Source: Delphinapterus leucas (Eukaryota > Chordata > Mammalia > Artiodactyla > Monodontidae). From it: a stretch of DNA of 64,000 nt. A program made the position numbers and the translations under genes. The notes under the pieces were generated by a model that was not told where the DNA came from, made no database searches, and was given only the letters and a program-made list of their open reading frames with translations. The DNA lies in contig NW_022097993.1 in assembly GCF_002288925.2 (NCBI RefSeq), positions 9,330,185 through 9,394,184 on the forward strand, in the 5' to 3' direction. Of the stretch, positions 35,096 to 46,308 are shown piece after piece (within the stretch, counting starts at the first letter, position 1; every line of letters begins with the position of its first letter).

Positions 35096-36329
35096 TAAGA
35101 CGTTGCCAAACTGTCCTTCAAAAAGATGGCTCCAATTCCTATTCCTTTCTACATGAATATGAGACTACTTTTTCTCTATGATCTGTAGCTGTTCTTCCAT
35201 TTTTTCTCCACGTCCTGGAGCAGGTGATGTAGATGGCTGTGACATAGACAGCTAAAGCTCCGCTCTGCCCGTTACATAAAGGGTGAAACTGTTGTTAGGA
35301 GGGGACTGTCCGGAGAGGCACTGGATTCCCAGACCCTGGAACCTGTACTGAATGGTAACGCTTCAGCCAATCCCAGGAGTGAATAATGTTTAGATATGAA
35401 CTGCTTAATTTATGAGCGTGGGTGAGCCTTTTTTTTCTTAAGGAATGATATTATTCAGGACCAGCTCACAAAACCAATTGTAAAAAAGACATCCAAGGAA
35501 ATAGACTGAGACCTGGAGGGCCATTGGGAAAAACGGAGTTTCCGTCTCGTGGCGATAAGGGCTGTCGGTTCTGTTTTCACGCTCTCTGTCTCTCTCTCGA
35601 TCAGCTCTCTCTGCTGAATTATATGATACTGGCAAAGATGACGATGCACCACAGCACCGGAGAGCAAGCGAAACTGTGACACTCTGATTTTACATCTTCA
35701 GGAGCGCGACACTGATGGGTCGTTAGCCGATGGTTCCACAGTATGAGCACTGTGAAAACGGGGTCCTGCCTCCTATTCACTGTAGCTTCAGGGGTAGCAG
35801 AAGGGAGGCGGTGAGTGGTGGATTAGGAAGTTACCCGAAAATGTCCCTACCGCGTGCATTTCCCGTGAAGGTCATACACAGCTTTGACTTGTCAGCTGGA
35901 ATTGTTCTGCCTGTACAGAGTTGCTCTTCAGTACTCCTCTATCACAGCCTATTTCCCCAGCATTTTAACTTCAAATTCAGGAAGGCCTCGTAGATCAGAC
36001 CCTCCCCCTTCTTTCCTTCCATCACCTCTTCTACCACATCTCTTCTCTAAACCTACACATTCTCACCCCCACGATTTAAATAAAAATTACGTGTGACAAC
36101 CGTGAATTAATTCACCCACCATCTTTCTGTGCTATACAACTGGACTTCCGCACACTGCCAGAAAAAGTCCCGCAAACAAATGGATTGTTCAAAGCATTTA
36201 AACTTTTAAAAACCTGCAGCAATGTGCTCAACACCCCTAGGTGATCCTGTGTCTTCCCCTTGCCCGTGCTCTCCGACACATGACAAACTTTCAACCCTGC
36301 TCAAGTCTCTCACTCCGAAACCTCTTCCT
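35096..36329. other. Unannotated stretch, nothing recognised
   Basis: Mixed sequence with short spurious frames. No repeat family or exon recognised. Confidence 0.4.
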
Positions 36330-36860
36330 GGCCACAGGGAGATTGCTCTGAAACATGAACTGGATCATGTCCTTTTCCTCTGCTTAAAAGCACCTAAGGA
36401 CTCGTGTCCTCACTGTCACACAGAGTCAAACGTCCTCAGTATTCTGTACAAGATCCTTGATGGATGGCTTCTGCTTACCCACGTCGTTCTATCCCACATC
36501 CCTGGTGCATCCACGCTCCAGCCAAACCCGTACCTGGGGGTCTCAGGAAGCACCGGGCTCCCTCACTCAGCTTTGTCCTCGCAGGGGCCTCTCCCTCCTT
36601 GGCGTGCTGTCTTTCCCTGCTCTGCTGTGAGCGCCTCTCCACCTCTCCGTTCGGCTCAGCTGTCACGTGCTCTGAGTAACCCTGCCCCTCCCCCCACCTC
36701 CTAACCCACGTCTTACTCTCTCCTGGCACCCAGAGACCCTGTGCTCACTTCTCTGCTCCCTCCTGGTCCTAGGCCTACAACTCATTTTATGTCTCGAAAC
36801 CTGAAAATTGCAGCTGCCCCGCCATAAACATTCAATAAATGTTTCTAGAGCGAATGAACA
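36330..36860 (+). mobile_element. L2, 3' region
   Basis: Plus-strand L2-like text: CATGAACTGGATCATGTCCT with CTGCTTAAAAGCACC, the Pro/Cys-rich middle, and the 3' end CATTCAATAAATGTTTCTAG followed by GCGAATGAAC. The long frames at 36222-36704 follow the element's biased composition and are not coding. Confidence 0.65.
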
Positions 36861-37077
36861 GATGGGTTTTTAATATGAGAAACAGAGCATTTTGTTTAGT
36901 AACTGGGGGCCTGGGAGAGAAATGGAGATGTCCGCGACCCAGCATGTAAGATCTGCTCTCCCGTTTGTAATATCACTAAAACCAATAACCTGAACCCAAC
37001 AACAGAAAAGTCTCAATCTGCTTAAGAGAGAGGAATGTCCTTCCTTCAAGTGAATTGCCTTCAACAATATTTTATGG

Positions 37078-37287
37078 GGCTTCCCTGGTGGCGCAGTGGT
37101 TGAGAGTCCGCCTGCCGATGCAGGGGACACGGGTTCGTGCCCCGGTCCGGGAGGATCCCACATGCGGCGGCGCGGCTGGGCCCGTGAGCCATAGCCGCTG
37201 AGCCTGCGCGTCCGGAGCCTGTGCTCCGCAACGGGAGAGGCCACAACAGTGAGAGGCCCGCGTACCGCAAAGCAAACAAACAAAAAC
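37078..37287 (+). mobile_element. CHR-2 SINE with perfect target duplication
   Basis: A full copy from GGCTTCCCTGGTGGCGCAG to GAGAGGCCCGCGTACCGCAA plus an AAAC-rich tail. A perfect 14-bp duplication, ACAATATTTTATGG, occurs at 37064-37077 and 37288-37301. The A box (GGCGCAGTGGTTGAG) and B box (GGTTCGTGCCC) are intact, so polymerase III transcription is conceivable. The 139- and 118-codon minus-strand frames over it are by-products of the SINE body. Confidence 0.97.
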
Positions 37288-37563
37288 ACAATATTTTATG
37301 GAGAACAATTTTTAGTTCGTGAGGTGTCCCCTGGGGCTGAGGCTGTGCTGTCCCCACCTGCTGCTCTCTGCTCCCGGTAAGAAAATAAGGGAGTTGTACT
37401 GAACTTTTGATTGTCACCTACAGAGACAGTTTTCCTGGCTGGCCGTCTTTACTGCAACCTGTGAAGGTGCCAACAGGGTGAAAAACTGTGCTGACCAGGG
37501 CACGACTGGGCAGAATCCTACAGAAGCAGAGACAGAAGGGCAGTTACAAAGGTGACCACAGTT

Positions 37564-37722
37564 CAGTGTTTCTCAAGCACCTGGGGTGCTTGTTAAAAAT
37601 GTTGGTGACCAGGCCCCACCTCAGTGTCACTAAATCGTAATCTCTAGCAGTGGAGCCATGGATCTGAGTTTTAGCACGTTTCTCTGATGTTTCCTTGGCC
37701 CATCAGCCTTGGGAGCACTGAC
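37564..37722 (+). mobile_element. MER5A-type hAT element
   Basis: Starts CAGTGTTTCTCAAGCACCTG, followed by GGGTGCTTGTTAAAAATG and GACCAGGCCCCACC, the diagnostic order of MER5A. The 3' end is degraded. Confidence 0.7.
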
Positions 37723-38323
37723 TCAGACGTGCCCCTGCCCAGAGCTGCCTGGGCAGGGGAAAGGTCACCGTGTGGAGACGGGCATCGGAGGCTTCAAACT
37801 GTCAGATTACATGTCTCGATTCCGTGCTCACTGGGCACCCTCTGGAATTCAGTTTGCACTGTAGCTAAGCTACTGGAGGGGACTGATACAGCCAATGTGA
37901 TGTTCCGTTCTTTTCAGAATGTTTCTCATTGCCAATTAACAAATAGTTCTGGTTGCTCTGTTTACTAATCTCTTGTGAGCTCTGTTCCTGTGAATTGGAA
38001 CCCCGAGTCCAATCAATTCTTTAAGAATTCTTTTAAGTGTATCACACATGTGAATATGCAAGGCTGGAGAAACGCACGATGATGCCTGCGGGCAGTCTCA
38101 TCTCTGGTCTCCTCCCTGCGATAATTTCTCCCCGACCCAATTGTCTTGTCTTTCTCTAATATTTATAATCAGTTTGTTTTGTCTGAAGAGATTAAATAAA
38201 TATAAAACATCTAGCCATGTTCTTCTGTTTTAGTCAACCAGGGCTCAAATGATGCCTCTTAAGACACTTGAAGACAGAATCTAGCTTCTATTTCTCCTGT
38301 AGGGGGAAGGTCAAACTCTGAAA

Positions 38324-38651
38324 CAGTAGTTTTCAACCAAGGATGAATTTGTCCACCAGGAGACCTTTGGCAATGTCCAGTGACATTTGTGTTTTTCACA
38401 TTTGGGGGATACTACGGGCATCTAGAGGACAGAGGCCAGGGACCATGCTAAACATTTTACAATGCATACGTCAGCTCCCCACAAAAAAAGAATTATGGCA
38501 GGGAAGGGGTAAATGGGAACTCTTCGTACTTTCTGATCAGTTTTGCTGTGAACTCAAAACTGCTCTAAAAAATCAAGCCTTTTTTTTTTTAAAAAAGAGA
38601 ATTATCTAGCCCCATATGTCAATAGGACCAAGTTAGAAAAACCGTGCCCTG
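38324..38651 (+). mobile_element. MER20-type hAT element with a nested L1 tail
   Basis: Two halves of MER20: CAGTAGTTTTCAACCAAGG, TTTGGCAATGTCCAGTGACA and AGAGGCCAGGGACCATGCT on the left; TCTAGCCCCATATGTCAATA on the right. The halves are separated by about 100 bp at 38497-38597 flanked by an 8-bp duplication, so the nested piece is a later insertion. MER20 is a known source of regulatory sequences in placental mammals; no activity is implied here. Confidence 0.88.
38497..38597 (+). mobile_element. Nested LINE-1 3' UTR tail
   Basis: GGGAACTCTTCGTACTTTCT, TTTGCTGTGAACTCAAAACT, GCTCTAAAAAATC and an A-rich end match the last ~90 bp of an old L1 (MA-like). The duplication AGAATTAT lies at 38489-38496 and 38598-38605. 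It is a very short 5'-truncated copy. Confidence 0.8.
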
Positions 38652-41600
38652 GAAGGAAGCAAGAAAATTTATTTTCCTGCTTCTGAACCTATTGTTTACA
38701 ACCCTGTGACGATGCTAGCTGCCTTTGTACAGGGTAGTAATGTTGCATATAAATGCTTCCCAAGTGAGTTCAGACGTGCACCTCTATCTCATTTCTTGCT
38801 CAGATCAGAAGATGCTGTTATAATTGAATAACATATGCTCCACGACATCACTCTTCAGACCAAGCCATTTAGCTACAGCACAAATATGATCCATGCTGAG
38901 GTGAGAATTGAATTCGCTTTTAATAGACATGCTTATGAGCTGTCAATGCATATTGAAATGTGGTCTTGGAGTCTGATTATGAGGGATGACCTATTTGGTG
39001 GGGCTTTCATTTTTGATTTCCGAAATCTATGTGCTTCGCTCAGCACACAAGTCTTCTGTCTTGTGCACCATATGGGGCTCTTCTGGAATGACTTTCGTTG
39101 GATTTTATCCCTTATTTAGAAATATTTATCTTCTTCTCTCTCTGTCAGACAGGGCTGAGGGCCTCGAGGAAGGGTCTTTTGTCCAAATTCCCTTCTTGCT
39201 AGTACTTACGTTTGGTGATTCCCTGGTACTCTTATCAGAACAGTATATCTTCTGAAAAAAAAACAGAAGTATAACCCTGTTGGTGAAGTTTAGGAAAAAA
39301 ATTTTATATAACTTATTTGGATGTAGAGAAATAAAAGAATCCTCTCTTCATCTGTGGTCAGGACATCAATAATTAGCTTAGGTAAAAAGTTCACAGATTT
39401 CTTTTGTGTGGTAGGGGGACTGGGCAAGAAGGGACGTAATTTAGGGGTCAGGGTTGGAGAATGTAAGGGCTGCTTCCTGAACCGCATCCCTCAGGGCCAA
39501 GGAACGAGGGCACCTGACAGTGTCACTCGTGGCTTGAGTGGTTCACCAGTAAAGATGAGGGGAAAGGGTGAACTAGTTTTTCCAAGGACAAAGCCAAATG
39601 AAAGGTGGAAATTAACTACCTGTTAGTATTAAAAGATACCAGCGGGACAGCAGGAGAGAATCAAGATCAATTAAGCACAATTAAGGGGTGGAACTCACTG
39701 TACCAACGCAGAATCTGGTCCCTTCCCAGAAAGCCGGCACTTTCCCTGTTCTCCATCCTTCTGCGCCTTTGGAAGCAGTTGCTCTTTTTGGGAACACTCA
39801 GTTGCCTATGAGGCAGGGAGGAGCTCTCCCCTCTCTCTCCTTCTGTCAGGATGCCTCCACCTCTATGTCATCTCTTCCGTTTGCTTAGGAATCTCCACCG
39901 TTGCATTTGCCCTGCAAATTCACACGTGGTGAAACACCCGGTTGGAAAATTGCTTCTCAGTAGAAGTGAGGACACTCGTTATCTGTAGGGTGACACCTTC
40001 GCTCAGGTTTAGTAATTCAGATTATTGGGAGGCCTTTCCCAGTTGATGGTTTGGTGTCAGCTGCACAAAGACAGGCAGCCTTAAAGCCAGGTTCAACAGG
40101 TTCAATGCTGTGTCAGTCACAGAAACACAAGTATGAAGTCCAGAATAGTTGAAAAGCGATGTGCGTCTCTACTGCCGAGGCTGAACCCACTGTCACAAGG
40201 GGTTTTTGTTCACATCGCACAGGAAATAACCTCAAAGTCTCTTTCCCCATCTCTCTCCTATTATCCAACAAGCTGCTGGGAAATTTCTCTTCTCTACCCT
40301 ACAACACTGTCCCCAAACTAGGTTCCTCTTAGGTCAAGTACCTTCTACCATCTTTTGTTCTCTTAAACTGTCCCTCAAATATTCTTCTTTCATTGTGATC
40401 TAGATTAATCTAGACCTTCAGAGTGTTTTTAATTCTCCTTTCTGCGCATTACGTGGGTCAACAAAACCCAATGCCAAGTACCTGCCAAGCAATGAGGGCT
40501 TGCTTGCTGTGTTGGAAAGTGATTTTAAAGATGAAAGCTTAACAAATCCACAATTTTCCTTTACAACATACGCACATATGCGCACAACAGCAAGGCACTC
40601 TGTTCTTCTGGAATGAAAAAAAGGTATGAATTCTTACGTCAAATTGTTAAAATTATGTCTATACAGGATGAGTATTTGGGTGGCCCAGGGCAGAGGAAGC
40701 ATTTCAGCAAATCCCCTGGGAAGAGTGACCCCATCCTACAAATTGGCTACTCTCGGAGCAAGCTCTTGAAACGTTCTAATTGGTGCTGTCAAAGCCAGAG
40801 TTTTCTCTTTCTAAATATCTTAATGCCACTAATCTCCAGGCAGAAAGAGTGGCACGTCTTCAGGCTTCTCTCAAAAAGGATGCTTTTCCCCACTCTTGAG
40901 TGAGTTGACTCTGCTGATGGGTGACTCCTCAAGGGCAGGTGTTCAGTCAGCCTTTGATGTACCCAGACTTCAGTTTCTTCTCAACCCAGATAGAACCCTA
41001 AACTGGCCAGGGTTCTGGAGACAACTGTCAGCAGGCAATTAGCAAGAAGAACCTAGAGCCTTGGTACTGCGTGCACATCTGTGTGTGTATTTTGTAAAGG
41101 AAAGTGTGGATTTATTAGCACTTTATCTTTAATATCACAAAATTCTTAAGTGCTAAGTTAAGTGCTGCAGGGGTCTAGGTGGCTGGAGGATGGGAGCAAC
41201 TGGGGTTGGTCCTGGGGGGAGAAGGAGGAACCGTAAGGGGGTGACCAAACACCTAACCTTGAGCTCTCTTTAACATAATTTCATTTTTCCAAATCCGATG
41301 AAAAACTCCAATATTAGAAATTTTTCTCTTTTGGGCATTTTTCCAAATTTTGTACCTAACACTTTAGAAACAACTTTCTGTGTACATAATTCACCTTTTA
41401 TTTTTATTATCTGTTTCAGTAGCATTTATTGCTTCCTTCTGATTACAAAAGGAATGCTCCACATTTAGCATCAGAAGTTGTCAATCGTCAGAAGTGAACC
41501 TATTGATCGGGGTTCATTACCTCTATACAAGAGAAAGAATTTAGAAGCTACAGAAAAGAGCACCTGCAGCCCCTCAACCCAGAGATAACCTCTCTTTGCA

Positions 41601-43009
41601 TTTTGTTGTTATTTTCTGTTTTTAAATTTTTTCCTGAAGAATGACTTCCTAATATTTTGACAATTTATCAAGGGATTCTCTAATATTTTGAACATTTCAT
41701 AATGACACATAACCATTCATAAATGCAATCATTAGTTAATTGTTCCCTGACTGGAAACAGAGGCCAGAAAAGTTCTTTTTTGAGTTGTGGGCACTCAGGC
41801 CTGGCCCTGTAAGCCCGGAATGTCATTCTTTCCCGAAGCCCCTGCTCACAGAAGCATGTCAAGGACACTGACAAGTGAAATGATGGCTTCCTGGAAGCAA
41901 AAAGCCACCTGCTCTTACCAATAGTTTCTGGAGGGCCTTCCATTACTTTTTGGTGTTTTTAACAACCTCTAACCCCAGGTCACTTGGAAAGGTACACTAG
42001 ACTTAGGTGGCAACCCTTCTGGAGTTTTAAGGATAATTTTTCTATTGCTAACGTAAAATGTTAGCAATACAGGAACTGATGACTTTTCTGTCCACAAAGA
42101 AGATGACCCCCTAATTTAGCACCAAATAGGTCTGATTCCTCACAAGATAATAAGCCTTCCATTACCCTCATAGTTAAATTTAAGGACTTGTTTTACTTAT
42201 TATTCTGTTTTCCAAATGTTGACAGTATCTTAAAGATGAAACTTCTGAGTTATAAAAAGTAGCATATTTGAAAGTATTATATTTATTAGGAGGGCATTTT
42301 GACTTAGCAGTATTCTTAACAGTATTCTTCTTGTCCCACTCCTAAAAGCATCTTGAAGATATTTATGCTATTTTCCGTTGCCTCTTTGGAATCCATGCTT
42401 TCCCACATGGCTCTAAAAAAAATAAAGAATTATTTCCAGGCTCACTTTGTGCAGCTCCACCTCCCTGGTCACAGACATTAATCACTTGACTACACACACT
42501 GCAAGGGTTTTCACATCTTCGCCCCCAACTCCTGCCCTAACCTGGAAGAATTCAATTTCCAAAGGAAAAAACCCATCCCATAGATGAAGCTGTTACACGA
42601 TCATTTTCAGTCAAATTACTTTTATCTTATGAATCAATATTTTTCTTTGAATTATTAAATGAAAAACAGTAACTGTGACCTTCCCCTCTGCAACCACACC
42701 CTCCTTGTCTCCCAGTCTCATTTACTTTCACCATGTCTGCTCTTTGACTGACTAAACCTCTAGGTCTTAGGTTTGCTCTCTAATTCTGATTGATCAATTC
42801 CTTATTGGTTTCACTTTATGGCTTATATACTATGGTCAGACCATTTCAAGAGTCCTTTCTAATGACTCAAAGTCTTACCAACGTGTGCTTCTGTCTGCCC
42901 GGTGTGTTGTGTAGGAAACCCCACTACTCTTGTGTTTCTTCCTGACAGCCATACTCAGCACTTCTGATGCCAGGTGTGTAGTGTAGGGTCTTTTCTGTGC
43001 ACCTAGCGA
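38652..43009. other. Unannotated stretch, nothing recognised
   Basis: 4.4 kb of mixed composition with no repeat, exon or RNA gene I can name. Frames up to about 96 codons have no known domain. An imperfect direct repeat of about 20 bp, GCCCGGTGTGTTGTGTAGG and GCCAGGTGTGTAGTGTAGG, lies about 70 bp apart at 42897-42990. Confidence 0.4.
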
Positions 43010-43782
43010 TGTTGGGGCACCAGCTGGGTATCCAACGATCTCACTCAATCCTGACACCATCTACCTGGAGGCAGCGGCATGTCCTACCGGTTACAGCTCT
43101 GTCCCTCATCACTGCCCCCCTTCAGATGCCAGTCCCAAGTGGTAGGTCCCCAGATTACCCACCACTGCGACTTCCCTACAAACTGGAGATTCCTATGACC
43201 TCCTCCCCCTTGGATTAGATTATTTGCTAGAAGAGCTCACAGAACTCAGGTAAACACTTACTTACATCTACCAGTTTAAAGGACATGATAAAATTGAACA
43301 GCCCAATGAAACGATACAAAGGGCGAGGTCTGGGATGGTCCCCAGTGCAGGAGCTTCTGTCCCCGTGGAGATGGGATGCATCACCCTCCTGGTAAAGGGG
43401 TTTGGTCGCCAACTTGGAAGCTCCCAACACCCCATTTTATTGGGATTTTACAGAGGCTTCCTCATGGAGGTATGATCAGTTATTAACTCCACTTCCAGCC
43501 CCACCTCCTGCCTCTGGAGGATGGGGGGTGTGGCTAAAATTTCCAAGCTTCTAATCATGGTTTTGGTGTTTCGATGACAGGTCACCATCCAGGAGCCATC
43601 TAGGAGCCCACCCAGATTCACCTCGTTAAAATAAAAGACACTCGTATCGCCCAAGAAATTAGAGAAGATTTGAGAACCCTACATCAGGAACCGGGGAGAC
43701 CAAATATTGCAACAAAAGATGTTCTCAGTGTTCTTATCAATTAGGAATTTACAAGGGTCTCAGGATCTCTGTGTCAGGAACA
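43010..43782 (-). mobile_element. Solo LTR, ERVL-like, minus strand
   Basis: A 773-bp unit. On the minus strand it starts TGTTCCTGACACAGAGATCC and ends GGTGCCCCAACA. Internally it carries GAGTTCTGTGAGCTCTTCTA, a motif typical of ERVL/MaLR-related LTRs, and a CCAATAAAATGGGGTG polyadenylation-like segment. The frames at 42875-43654 are incidental. No interior remains and no clear duplication is seen. Confidence 0.65.
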
Positions 43783-44454
43783 AGGGGCAGATATTATATA
43801 TATATATATATTTTTTTTTCTATTATCTCACGTAAGTGAAGCCACAGTTCTGAATTAATCATCCATCTACTTTTTCTCCTACTGCTTGAAGGCTTGGGAA
43901 GCCTGCTGAAGATAATAAAAAATAAATCTCAAACCTTTTCAGATTAAAGTTTGAACAAATGTATGATTTCCAATCTCAGCTGAGCCTTTTGTGTAGCTTT
44001 GGATTCCTTGTCCTTAGAAAGATCACTTTCCCTTTTCCTACCACTCTCTCCAAGACCCCACCTGGTCTTTTCTGGAAGGTGGCCTGGACCCCACTTGCTA
44101 GTGAAAGTAACTAAGTTCCCTCAGCTTCCTTCTTGCTCATTTCCCATGTCACAGAAAGGGGTATTTTCTTTCTTTCTAGAACAAATCCCTCACTATGACT
44201 ACTGCTTTCTTCAAAGACTTGCCATCAATTATTTTCTTTTTTAGTTTTTTATGAAGATCTCTTCCTCACCAGTGAAATGGTCATGTGCATGTCTCCTGGA
44301 GTCTGTAGCTAATCCATGCTTTTAATACTTCCCTGTATTTTCCTAATTTTTTTTGTATTGCTTTTTTCACTAGTTGCAAAAACAAACCAAGGTAATATAA
44401 TCGATTCTACCTCTGTCCTTCTTGGAAAAATTTCTTGAAAGAATGATGCCATTC
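43783..44454. other. Unannotated stretch with an (AT)n run
   Basis: An AT run followed by T10 lies near 43796-43819. Otherwise no repeat or exon is recognised. Confidence 0.45.
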
Positions 44455-45323
44455 AACTCCCTCTTGCGAGAGGACCGGAATCACAGCTAACTGCTGAACA
44501 ATCTTCGACAGGAAGACACTGGAACTCAACAAAAAAGATACCCCACATCCAAAGACAATGGAGAAGCCACAATGAGATGGTAGGAGGGTTGCAATCACAA
44601 CAAAATCAAATCCCATAACCGTAGGGTGGGTGACTCACAGACTGGAGAACAATTATGCCACAGAAGCCCACTCACTGGAATGAAGGTTCTGAGCCCCATG
44701 TCAGGCTTCCCAACCTGGGGGTCCGGCAATGGGAGGGGGAACTCCCAGAGAATCAGACTTTGAAGGCTAGCGGGATTGGATTGCAGGACTTTGACAGGAC
44801 TGGGGGAAACAGAGACTCCACTCTTGGAGGACACACACAAAGTAGTCTGCACATCAGGACCCAGGGCGAAGGAGCAGTGACCCCACAGGACACTGAAACC
44901 GACCTACCTGTTAGTGTTGGAGGATCTCTTGCAGAGCTGGGGGCCAGCTGTGGCTCACTGTGGGGACAAGGAAACTGGCAGAAGAAGTTCTGGGAAGTAT
45001 TCCTTGCCATGAGCCCTCCCAGAGTCTGCCATTAGCCCCACCAAAGAGCCAGGTAGGCTCCAGTGCTGGGTCGCCTCAGGCCAAACAAGCAACAGGGAGG
45101 GAACTCAGCTCAACCCTGTCAGCATACAAGCAGATTAAAGTTTTATTGAGCTCTGCCCACCAGAGCAACACCCAGCTCTACCAACCACCAGTCCTTCCCA
45201 TCAGGAAGCTTGCACAAGACTCTTAGATAGCTTCATCCACCAGAGGGTAGACAACAGAGGCAAGAAGAACTACAATCCTGCAGCCTGTGGAATGAAAACC
45301 ACATTCACAGAAAGATAGACAAA

Positions 45324-46250
45324 ATGAAAAGGCAAAGGGCTATGTACTAGATGAAGGAACAAGATAGAACTCCAGAAAAACAACTAAAAAAAGTGGAGAT
45401 AGACAATCTTCCAGAAAAAGAATTCAGAATAATGATAGTGAAGATGATCCAGGACCTCATAAAAAGAATAGAGGCAAAGATCGAGAAGATGCAAGAAATG
45501 TTTAAAAGAGATTTGGAAGTAGTAAAGAATAAACACCTAGAAGAATTAAAGAACAAACAAACAGACATGAACAATACAATAACCAAAATGAAAAATAAAC
45601 TAGAAGGAATCAATAGCAGAATAACTGAGGCAGAAGAACAGATAAGTGACCTGAAGACAGAATGGTGGAATTCACTGCCACAGAACAGAATAAAGAAAAA
45701 AGAATGAAAAGAAATGAAAACAGCCTAAGAGACCTCTGGGACAACATTAAATGCACCAACATTCGCATTATAAGGGTCCCAGAAGGAGAAGAGAGAGAGG
45801 AAGGACCAGAGAAAATATAGAAGAGATTATAGTCGAAAACTTCCCTAACATGGGAAAGGAAATAGCCACCCAAGTCTAGGAAGCGTGGAGTGTCCCAGGC
45901 AGGATAAACCCCAGGAAAACCACACCAAGACACATAGTAATCAAACTGACAAAAATTAAAGACAAAGAAAAATTATTAAAAGCAACAAGGTAAAAACAAC
46001 AAATAACATACAAAGGAACTCCTGTAAGGTTAACAGCTGATTTCTCAGCAGAAACTCTACAAGCCAGAAGGGAGTGGCATGATATATTTAAAGTGATGAA
46101 AGGGAAAAACCTACACCAAGGTTACTCTACCCAGAAAGGATCTCATTCAGATTTGACAGAGAAATCAAAAGCTTTGCAGACAAGCAAAAGCTAAGAGAAT
46201 TCAGCACCACCAAACCAGCTCTAAAACAAATGCTAAAGGAACTTCTCTAA
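45324..46250 (+). pseudogene. LINE-1 copy A, ORF1 (broken)
   Basis: ORF1p is an RNA-binding chaperone of L1 with an N-terminal coiled coil, an RRM and a C-terminal domain. This copy starts at ATG 45324 but has a TAG at codon 9 (45348). The next ATG at 45351 opens 118 codons covering the Lys/Glu-rich coiled-coil part (LPEKEFRIMI, then heptads to about 45640). It then ends in a frameshift at about 45700. RRM words such as TNIRI-RVPEGE and the CTD survive in other frames; the last TAA is at 46248. Spacing of 58 bp to ORF2 is normal. No protein is expected. Confidence 0.85.
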
Positions 46251-46308
46251 GTGGGAAACACAAGAGAAGAAAAGAACCTACAAAAACGAACCCAAAACAA
46301 TTAAGAAA

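Noticed and set aside
42897..42990. An imperfect 20-bp direct repeat as a CRISPR-like or regulatory array
   Set aside because: Only two units exist, about 70 bp apart, in a mammalian genome. It is more likely old repeat debris.
44655..45035. A 126-codon frame before L1 ORF1
   Set aside because: It lies in the L1 5' UTR and is not a conserved ORF of the element.
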